Shown here piece after piece: positions 1 through 4,719 of a DNA stretch of 5,525 bases. Position 1 is the stretch's first letter. Each line of letters begins with the position of its first letter. Origin of the DNA: Candidatus Bathyarchaeota archaeon. Its GTDB lineage: Archaea; Thermoproteota; Bathyarchaeia; Bathyarchaeales; B26-1. The position numbers and the translations under genes were made by a program. The notes beneath the pieces are model-generated. The model did no database searches. It was not told the origin of the DNA and saw only the letters and a list, made by a program, of their open reading frames with translations. Location of the stretch: positions 1 to 5,525 of the forward strand of contig QMYL01000081.1 of the NCBI GenBank assembly GCA_003662645.1, given 5' to 3'.

Positions 1-287
1 CCTGAGTATAGGATCAACGACGCCCTGCTGACGGCGTATACGTCGCTTGGGGTTATGTCGTAGTGGGCTGGGCATACATCCGGTGGAACTATTGAAATCA
101 CGGTTACATACTCTCCCCCAACTTGCTCAGCGAAGGATGAGAGTATCGTAGTCGTGCATACGACTAGGGGCTTGCCTTCCTCACCACTATCTGGTTCCGC
201 CTTCACAGCCTGCTGGGTTGAGCTGGCCAATAGGAGTAGGGTTACTAAGGTTAACATCGCGAGTGTGAGCGTCTTTGATCTCTTCAT
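1..287 (-). CDS. Metal ABC transporter substrate-binding protein, ZnuA/TroA-like (N-terminal part)
   Basis: This is the secreted metal-capturing component of an ABC importer for Zn, Mn or Fe; it would hand the ion to the adjacent permease outside the cell. Only the first 95 codons are present because the gene runs off the left edge; family members are usually about 300 residues. Residues 1-30 look like a signal peptide: basic MKRSK, a hydrophobic run from about 7 to 21, and a VKA|E cleavage-like site near residue 30. No lipobox cysteine is visible. The mature part starts with a LVVCTTTILSSFAEQVGG strand-helix (41-58), then CPAHYDITPSD (72-82), matching the conserved first metal-ligand region, with H75 as the likely ligand. 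VYAVSRASLILYSG follows, the family's 'l..Ad.li..nG' block. The ATG at 287 has GGAGG 7 bases upstream. It lies 92 bases after the permease gene on the same strand. Which metal is carried cannot be decided from this part. Confidence 0.86.
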   Translation of the reverse strand, partial: MKRSKTLTLAMLTLVTLLLLASSTQQAVKAEPDSGEEGKPLVVCTTTILSSFAEQVGGEYVTVISIVPPDVCPAHYDITPSDVYAVSRASLILYS

Positions 288-294
288 TCCGTAG

Positions 295-299
295 CCTCC
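295..299 (-). promoter_or_regulatory. Shine-Dalgarno site of the substrate-binding protein gene
   Basis: The minus strand reads GGAGG, then seven bases, then the ATG at 287. This is a strong archaeal ribosome binding site. It fixes the start and shows the message has a 5' leader, so the gene is translated independently of the upstream permease. Confidence 0.75.
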
Positions 300-309
300 G
301 GACGTTATG

Positions 310-337
310 GTATTACAAATTAATTAAATAGTATTAC
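310..337. repeat. Paired 7-bp direct repeat GTATTAC in metal-transporter promoter
   Basis: GTATTAC occurs at 310-316 and again at 331-337, start to start 21 bases, which is two helical turns. The right copy abuts the TATA-like box and the left copy sits over the predicted initiation point. Between them is the palindrome TTAATTAA (320-327). The placement is what a repressor operator would need, but the region is AT-rich and the match may be chance. Confidence 0.35.
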
Positions 338-351
338 TTTTAAAACTTTCG
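338..351 (-). promoter_or_regulatory. Putative BRE/TATA promoter of the substrate-binding protein gene
   Basis: On the minus strand CGAAAG (351-346) is followed by TTTTAAAA (345-338), resembling an archaeal BRE plus TATA box. Initiation about 26 bases from the box centre would fall near 315, giving a leader of roughly 28 bases containing the GGAGG site. An AT-rich stretch at 320-330 could serve as an alternative box. This suggests the binding protein can be expressed apart from the ATPase-permease pair. It is inferred from sequence only. Confidence 0.5.
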
Positions 352-379
352 ACCGAATTAAAGGATCAGGAGTTAAAGG

Positions 380-1192
380 TTAACCTCTCCTCCTCTTTGG
401 GGAGAGTATCACCGAAACGCAGAAGGTGAAGGACGAGACTATTATTATTGAGGAGCCTATCGGGAAGTTTAGGAGCAGAGACGAGAAGAACCCCAATAGG
501 CATGTTGAGGCCCCTATCAGCGGTGAGACAACCATAACCTTCTTCAAGTCGTAGATGAACTGTAGCGCCGAGGAGGCTGGGTTAACTATTAAGGCGAAGA
601 CTAGGAGCCCACCGACGAGTTTGAGGGAGAAGGCGACGGTGACACCTATGAGGAAGAGTATGAGGAAGTAGAAGAGGCTTGTATTTATCCCCGAAGCCTC
701 GGCGAGCTTTCTGTTGAACATCAACGCCTGGAACTCCTTGAAGAAGAGTATGAGAAGCAGGACTATGAAGAATGTTAACAACCCCAAGAGGATGAGGTCG
801 TCGATCGTCACCGAGAAGATGCTTCCCCAGAGTATGCCGAGAGCCTGCCGTGTGGCAGCCAACCCCGGAGTGAAGTTAAGGAAGATGAACCCCAACCCCA
901 TCGTCAAGGAGAACATTATCCCAATTATAACCTCCGGTGAGAGCTTAGCTTTCTCAGAGAGGGGTCCAAGGATTAGGGCTATCACCGTTGCGAAGGCTAG
1001 GGCTGTAATTAACGGGTCCGTCGAGAGTAGGAGCCCGAGGGCTGCCCCCGCGAAGGCTGCGTGGGACATGCAGAAGCCTATGGATGAGAGCTTCATCTGG
1101 ACTACGAATACCCCGATCAGTGAGCATGTTATACCTGCCAGTATGGACGCCGTTATCGCCGTTATGATTATCTGGATTGGTAGGGGTATCAT
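380..1192 (-). CDS. Metal ABC transporter permease, ABC-3 family (ZnuB/MntB-like)
   Basis: This 270-residue integral membrane protein would form, as a dimer, the channel of a Zn/Mn/Fe-type importer; the length is normal for the ABC-3 family. The sequence is strongly hydrophobic, with about eight likely membrane segments, the first around residues 6-30 and others near 61-78, 88-107, 132-151, 172-190, 192-209 and 222-265. Family landmarks are the MSHAAFAGAALG motif (42-53; H44 is the conserved His of 'iSHa.lpG'), a cytoplasmic FNRKLAEASGI segment (159-169) expected to contact the ATPase, and KLVGGLLVFALIVNPASSA (191-209), matching the conserved 'lvG.lLv.alLv.Pa' helix. It ends in a basic KRRR tail. 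Its ATG at 1192 overlaps the ATPase stop by four bases (ATGA), so the two are cotranscribed and probably translationally coupled. The substrate-binding gene follows downstream. The exact metal is undetermined. Confidence 0.93.
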   Translation of the reverse strand: MIPLPIQIIITAITASILAGITCSLIGVFVVQMKLSSIGFCMSHAAFAGAALGLLLSTDPLITALAFATVIALILGPLSEKAKLSPEVIIGIMFSLTMGLGFIFLNFTPGLAATRQALGILWGSIFSVTIDDLILLGLLTFFIVLLLILFFKEFQALMFNRKLAEASGINTSLFYFLILFLIGVTVAFSLKLVGGLLVFALIVNPASSALQFIYDLKKVMVVSPLIGASTCLLGFFSSLLLNFPIGSSIIIVSSFTFCVSVILSPKRRRG

Positions 1193-1935
1193 AGGCTCAA
1201 CCCCCTGACGAGTATGTTTAGATCCTCAGCCTTCTGCATGGCGTATTTAGGTTCCCCATCTACGATTATCCTACCCCTATCCATAACTATAATCCTGTCA
1301 CATCTCTCAGGTATTGATAGTAGGTCATGGGTTACCATTATGGTCGTTAACCCCCTCTCGTCGTGGAGCTTACAGAGTGTGTCGGACATCCTCCTCCTAG
1401 AGTCTATATCAAGGTTGCTGAAGGGCTCATCAAGGAGGAGGAGCCTAGGCTCCTGGGCGATCGCCCTAGCTATCATAACCTTCTGCTGTTCACCGCCGGA
1501 GAGCTTACCTATCGGTCTATCGGCGAACCCGTCTATCCCGACGAGGCGCATAGCCTCCTCGGCTATCTTAAGGTCCCTCCTCTCGGGCCTCCTCAACACG
1601 CCGAGCTTCCCGTATCTACCCATAAGGACAACGTCCCTAACTATAAAGGGGGCTGACGGTTCAGATAGGAAGTCTTGGGGTACGTAGCCTATATCCTTCC
1701 TAACCCTCGAGGGGTTGCGGGCCATATCGTGGCCGAAGACTATAACCTCGCCGTGGGTGACCTTTAGTAGCCCGTTTATGGTCTCCAGTAACGTTGTCTT
1801 TCCAGACCCGTTCGGTCCGACGACTACCAGGAACTCACTTAGGTCCACCTGGAGGTTTATGTCCTTTATGGCTGGTAGGTGCTCCCCCTCGTATGTGGTC
1901 TCTACGTCTCTGAGTTTCACAACCATCTCGGGCAT
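1189..1935 (-). CDS. Metal ABC transporter ATP-binding protein (ZnuC/MntA-like)
   Basis: This cytoplasmic ATPase (248 residues, normal length) would power uptake of Zn, Mn or Fe through the adjacent ABC-3 permease. All nucleotide-binding motifs are intact: Walker A GPNGSGKTT (40-48), Q-loop YVPQ (Q87), signature LSGGEQQK (145-152), Walker B LLLLDEP (165-171, catalytic E170), D-loop NLD (174-176) and switch H203 in VTHD. The VRDVVLMGRYGKLG segment (99-112) is typical of the metal/cobalamin-importer ATPase group. The ATG at 1935 has GGTGGAG (1947-1941) five bases upstream; the in-frame ATG at codon 4 is a less likely start. It is the first gene of the transporter unit and ends in an ATGA overlap with the permease. 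The permease family, not the ATPase itself, is what points to divalent metal as the substrate. Confidence 0.95.
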   Translation of the reverse strand: MPEMVVKLRDVETTYEGEHLPAIKDINLQVDLSEFLVVVGPNGSGKTTLLETINGLLKVTHGEVIVFGHDMARNPSRVRKDIGYVPQDFLSEPSAPFIVRDVVLMGRYGKLGVLRRPERRDLKIAEEAMRLVGIDGFADRPIGKLSGGEQQKVMIARAIAQEPRLLLLDEPFSNLDIDSRRRMSDTLCKLHDERGLTTIMVTHDLLSIPERCDRIIVMDRGRIIVDGEPKYAMQKAEDLNILVRGLSL

Positions 1936-1940
1936 CCATA

Positions 1941-1947
1941 CTCCACC
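1941..1947 (-). promoter_or_regulatory. Shine-Dalgarno site of the metal ABC ATPase gene
   Basis: The minus strand reads GGTGGAG followed by five bases and the ATG at 1935. It supports that start over the in-frame ATG three codons later. Confidence 0.6.
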
Positions 1948-1965
1948 AATTGTAAACTAAGCATG

Positions 1966-1983
1966 CCTCGCTTCTTCCTCGCT
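1966..1983. repeat. 7-bp direct repeat in the ATPase gene leader
   Basis: CCTCGCT occurs at 1966-1972 and 1977-1983, offset by 11 bases, about one helical turn; on the transcribed minus strand it reads AGCGAGG twice. It coincides with the predicted transcription start of the ATPase-permease transcript (around 1979). It could be an operator, or chance in a short CT-rich stretch. Confidence 0.3.
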
Positions 1984-2001
1984 ATAGATAACACCGTTTT
2001 T

Positions 2002-2016
2002 CATAAAAATATTACT
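2002..2016 (-). promoter_or_regulatory. Putative promoter of the metal ABC ATPase-permease genes
   Basis: The minus strand shows AGTAAT (2016-2011), one base, then TTTTTATG (2009-2002), a weak BRE/TATA-like pair. Initiation about 26 bases from the box centre would be near 1979, giving a leader of roughly 44 bases with the GGTGGAG ribosome binding site. The GTAATA word here also occurs twice at the substrate-binding protein promoter. It is the best candidate in this direction of the divergent gap. Confidence 0.4.
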
Positions 2017-2046
2017 GATACCCCTAGAATGCTGTTGCCTTAGTTG

Positions 2047-2055
2047 CTTATATAA
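2047..2055 (+). promoter_or_regulatory. Putative TATA box of the nre gene
   Basis: CTTATATAA at 2047-2055 is a good archaeal TATA box, although the bases before it (AGTTG) are a poor BRE. Initiation about 26 bases past its centre falls at about 2078, on or beside the TTG (2076) and GTG (2079) start candidates. This implies a leaderless or nearly leaderless message, which agrees with the absence of any Shine-Dalgarno sequence. Confidence 0.55.
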
Positions 2056-2075
2056 TTGGTCAACCTTATTTTTGG

Positions 2076-3485
2076 TTGGTGCCCTCCGGGATGGTTAGGG
2101 GGAGAACCAAGAGGCTTCACGGTAAGAAGTTCGTGAAGAGGGTTAAGAAGAAGATACCGTGGATAGAGCACGTCATAAACGATGTCGAGATAGCTGGAGA
2201 CCTGAACCTGGAAGATTCCGGGGTGAAGGTTGAGGCTTTCGAGGGGAGCCTATGTCTAATCTGCAGGGGAAGCAAGAGGCTCTGCGGGAAGCCTAGATGC
2301 CCAGCCCTCACAAAGCTCTATTCCCTAATCAAGGTCAGTAGGCTGGTTGATGGGGAATCCTTGATGGGCTCCTCGCCGCCGGGAGTCTTCGTGGGGAGGG
2401 TTGGATACCCTTATGTCTACGCAGGCCCCCTAGTCCCGCCGGAGGTTGGAGATACCTCGCTGATGGACACCCCGGAGAAGTGGATTGGGAAGACAATAGA
2501 CGAGATAGTAGGCTTCAGAACCTCACTCGTAAGGAGTAAGTTTAGAGTCAACGTCAAGAAGGTAGCTAAGGCCGGGAGGTTTGTAGACCAAACCTTAGAG
2601 TTGGCTCTCTCCAGGGAACCAGTAGACACAGAGGTGACCTTCAAGAGGAAACCCTCAAAGAGGATACTCCTAGACAGCGAAGTCCAACCGATGGGTCCAT
2701 CAGCCGTTCTAAGGAGCATGGAGGTTGGAAGCGTAAAGACCGACCATAGGATTGAGAAGGCCTACTCCGACACTGACCTCAAAGCAGAGGAGGCGGTCTT
2801 GGATCTATATCTCAACGGGGTTCCAGTCTCGAAGATACAGAGGGCCTTCAGCATAGGGGCCTTCGGATTGAAGAGGCAGAGGAGGATAGTCCCAACCAGA
2901 TGGAGCATAACCGCCGTAGACTCAACCATATCCAGACGCCTCATAGAGGAGAGGATAAAGAGGTCTAGCAGGACGATAAACGAGTATAGGGTCTACGAGT
3001 TCAACTATCTGGAGAACCGTTACATCGTCCTCCTGATGCCCGGAAGCTGGAAGTATGAGTGGATAGAAGCCTGGTACCCCGGAACGACGTGGAACCCGGG
3101 TAGCAACAATATAGCCTTAGGAGGGGACTGGGAGGGTTACAAGGGCAGGACAACATACGCATCGATTGGGGGGTGCTACTACGCGGTGAGGTTGGCGGTG
3201 GCCGAATACCTCGCCAATGAGGGTAGACAGGCTGAGGTCCTAGCCCTCAGGGAGATAAGGCCGGGGTACATAATGCCCTTGGGGGTATGGATAAACAGGG
3301 AATGCGTAAGGGAAGCCCTAAAGAGGGATTATGCGAGGTTTAACACGCTCGAGGAGGCCCTAAACTACATATCCTCAAGGTTCACGGTGGGGTTGAGGGA
3401 TTGGATAAGCGTCAGCATGCTGCTGAAGGACGCCCTATACCAAGAGAGGCTGCCGAAATACCTAATTAGGGAATGGAGGGAATGA
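2076..3485 (+). CDS. nreA: Nre family archaeal DNA repair protein (NreA-like)
   Basis: This is an archaeal DNA-repair protein. In Haloferax, NreA acts with UvrABC and PCNA against mitomycin C damage; its biochemical activity is not well defined. Numbered from the TTG at 2076 (469 residues), it has a very basic tail (8-26), a CxxC-x6-C-x4-C zinc finger (C60, C63, C70, C75), the Nre core signature PPGVFVGRVGYPYVYAGPL (about 102-120), and the diagnostic RRIVPTRWSITAVDSTIS block (about 270-287). A conserved C-terminal domain follows. The protein ends QERLPKYL (456-463), close to a PCNA-interacting QxxLxxFF box but with Tyr and Leu at the aromatic positions. TTG 2076, GTG 2079 and ATG 2091 are all possible starts; the TATA spacing favours the first two and none has a Shine-Dalgarno site. 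It is divergent from the metal transporter and convergent with the next gene, so probably monocistronic. Family assignment is firm; specific role is by homology. Confidence 0.93.
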   Translation: MVPSGMVRGRTKRLHGKKFVKRVKKKIPWIEHVINDVEIAGDLNLEDSGVKVEAFEGSLCLICRGSKRLCGKPRCPALTKLYSLIKVSRLVDGESLMGSSPPGVFVGRVGYPYVYAGPLVPPEVGDTSLMDTPEKWIGKTIDEIVGFRTSLVRSKFRVNVKKVAKAGRFVDQTLELALSREPVDTEVTFKRKPSKRILLDSEVQPMGPSAVLRSMEVGSVKTDHRIEKAYSDTDLKAEEAVLDLYLNGVPVSKIQRAFSIGAFGLKRQRRIVPTRWSITAVDSTISRRLIEERIKRSSRTINEYRVYEFNYLENRYIVLLMPGSWKYEWIEAWYPGTTWNPGSNNIALGGDWEGYKGRTTYASIGGCYYAVRLAVAEYLANEGRQAEVLALREIRPGYIMPLGVWINRECVREALKRDYARFNTLEEALNYISSRFTVGLRDWISVSMLLKDALYQERLPKYLIREWRE

Positions 3486-3494
3486 TTTTCGATT

Positions 3495-4580
3495 CTAACC
3501 CGTCAGCCCCCTTAATGCTTCAGCTATGAATCTTTCTCCCCTCTCCTCACATTTAGCTATGGCCATTTCCAAGTCCACATCCCTCGGCTTCTCCCCCCAG
3601 AGCCTCATGAAGTTTCCGGCGTATATCTTCCATAGAACGTGGCGCGGTAGGTTCAGCCCTACGTATGGTTCCCTATACCTAGTGAGTAGTGGATCAGCGG
3701 TCTCTGGTGTGTAGAACTCCTCATCGGACTCAAGGAAGTTCCTTAGGAGCCACACCCTATCCAGATGCTCTTGGAGGGTTTGGCTCACCCCTATATCGGT
3801 CCCGAAGAGTATCCTGTCCTGATGCTTGATGAAGAAGCTCCTCCAATCGTCCCTCCGCCTAGATATGTTATACATCAACTCCACCCCCAACGCTAGGTCA
3901 AGGTTCGCGTTCTTGTATTGGTTTAGGAACCCCTCGGCTTTCTCCAGATCTGCCGATATGAAATAGAAGTGGCAGAGGACTATCTTCAAGCGTGGATGCT
4001 CATCAAGTATTTGGTGCATCTCCGCGTAGAGTTCCTCCTTGCTGGGGAAGTCGCCGTGGTAGTAGCCCCAACCCTTCTCCCTGGCCCATTCTGGTATTAG
4101 CCTCTCATCCCAGAACTCCTCGGGGTCGGCTACATGGCATAGAACAGCGTAGCCGGCTGACTCACACTTATCCCAGAACCCCTCGTAGTATTGGCTGTTC
4201 AGGGGTATCCTCCTACTCCTCTCCGCCGGCTTTGAGACGAGTTCACCTATCCCGTCAAACCCAACCTCGATGAGTTCGTCCATGTATCTATCCCAATCCT
4301 TCACGGGGTTCCTCCCTATCCCATCCACATATGGGGCTGGAACCCTACCGCCAGCATAGAAGAGGCCTGGATACTTAACCTTCAAGTATAGGCCAGCATA
4401 CTCGCCGGTTATGTATATCTGCCTCAACCTACCCCTCCTGATGACCTCGATGAGGGTCTCACCCTCACTAACCAACTCTTCAAGGCTCTTCACACCCCTT
4501 TTAAAGTGGGCATGGCAGTCTATGACAGGTAGATCCGCAAACTCCGAGAACTCCAAACCATACCTCCTCCGCAAGCCCAT
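3495..4580 (-). CDS. Amidohydrolase-related metal-dependent hydrolase (COG2159-like), substrate unknown
   Basis: This 361-residue, apparently cytoplasmic TIM-barrel hydrolase belongs to the amidohydrolase superfamily. Visible metal/catalytic landmarks follow the barrel order: DCHAH at 21-25 (H23, H25), GIGELV at 110-115 (E113 at the end of a strand), LCHVAD (H149), IVLCHFYF (H204) and ILFGTDIG (D262). The set H, H, H, H, D is complete, so the enzyme should be active with at least one divalent metal. E113 could bridge a second metal, as Glu does in TatD-type enzymes, but that is inference. Members hydrolyse, decarboxylate or hydrate very different small molecules, and I see no motif that fixes the substrate. 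No pathway partner is adjacent. Convergent with nre, with 9 bases between stops. The start is uncertain: ATG 4580 lacks a ribosome binding site, whereas TTG 4556 (codon 9) has GGAGGAGG six bases upstream. Confidence 0.87.
   Translation of the reverse strand: MGLRRRYGLEFSEFADLPVIDCHAHFKRGVKSLEELVSEGETLIEVIRRGRLRQIYITGEYAGLYLKVKYPGLFYAGGRVPAPYVDGIGRNPVKDWDRYMDELIEVGFDGIGELVSKPAERSRRIPLNSQYYEGFWDKCESAGYAVLCHVADPEEFWDERLIPEWAREKGWGYYHGDFPSKEELYAEMHQILDEHPRLKIVLCHFYFISADLEKAEGFLNQYKNANLDLALGVELMYNISRRRDDWRSFFIKHQDRILFGTDIGVSQTLQEHLDRVWLLRNFLESDEEFYTPETADPLLTRYREPYVGLNLPRHVLWKIYAGNFMRLWGEKPRDVDLEMAIAKCEERGERFIAEALRGLTG
4563..4570 (-). promoter_or_regulatory. Strong Shine-Dalgarno sequence inside the amidohydrolase reading frame
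   Basis: The minus strand reads GGAGGAGG at 4570-4563, followed by six bases and an in-frame TTG (4556-4554), codon 9 of the longest frame. The first ATG (4580) has no such site. The sequence suggests translation may begin at the TTG, giving a protein eight residues shorter that starts MEFSEFADLPVIDCHAH. If the ATG is used instead, the same bases simply encode three arginines. Confidence 0.45.
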
Positions 4581-4634
4581 TTAACATTAAGGTTTATTCT
4601 ATCAAATCTTCCCTTTAATGGATGATGGAGGATA

Positions 4635-4697
4635 GAGATGGTATGTGGTGGATGGTCAAGGAAGATATCAGAGTTAGTACCAGTAACATACCATTTC
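4635..4697. repeat. 12-bp inverted repeat (hairpin) in the leader of the trm14-like gene
   Basis: GAGATGGTATGT (4635-4646) pairs with ACATACCATTTC (4686-4697): nine consecutive perfect pairs, one G-U, then two more pairs. The 39-base interior can extend the helix with TGGT (4653-4656) against ACCA (4679-4682) after an internal loop. The right arm ends nine bases before the ribosome binding site of the methyltransferase gene at 4706. It could be an RNA leader structure, a protein-binding DNA dyad or part of a small RNA; no T-run follows, so it is not an obvious terminator. Confidence 0.5.
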
Positions 4698-4705
4698 GTT
4701 ACCGA

Positions 4706-4713
4706 GGGAGGTG
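4706..4713 (+). promoter_or_regulatory. Shine-Dalgarno site of the trm14-like gene
   Basis: GGGAGGTG at 4706-4713 lies six bases before the TTG at 4720 and decides that start. The in-frame GTG at 4711 overlaps the site itself and is therefore unlikely. The presence of a leader-borne site means transcription begins upstream, probably before or within the inverted repeat. Confidence 0.65.
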
Positions 4714-4719
4714 CAGGAA

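Noticed and set aside
714..1208. 164-codon plus-strand frame opposite the permease gene
   Set aside because: It lies wholly antisense to a clear ABC-3 permease with conserved motifs, and its predicted protein shows no recognisable domain. It is a shadow of biased codon use.
1214..1687. Plus-strand frames (157 and 97 codons) opposite the ABC ATPase gene
   Set aside because: The minus strand encodes every canonical ABC ATPase motif here. The antisense products are low-complexity and unrecognisable.
2056..2080. CAACC (2061-2065) / GGTTG (2074-2078) hairpin with a T-rich loop upstream of nre
   Set aside because: Five base pairs with an eight-base loop in AT-rich promoter DNA are expected by chance. 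It overlaps the predicted start site rather than lying in a leader.
3992..4273. 93-codon plus-strand frame opposite the amidohydrolase
   Set aside because: It is antisense to the metal-site-bearing part of the amidohydrolase and rich in Pro, Ser and Arg, as expected from a shadow frame.
4618..4700. Possible C/D-box or H/ACA small RNA in the gap before the trm14-like gene
   Set aside because: ATGATGG resembles a C box only imperfectly, no matching CTGA D box follows on the same strand, and no ACA lies at the expected distance after the hairpin.
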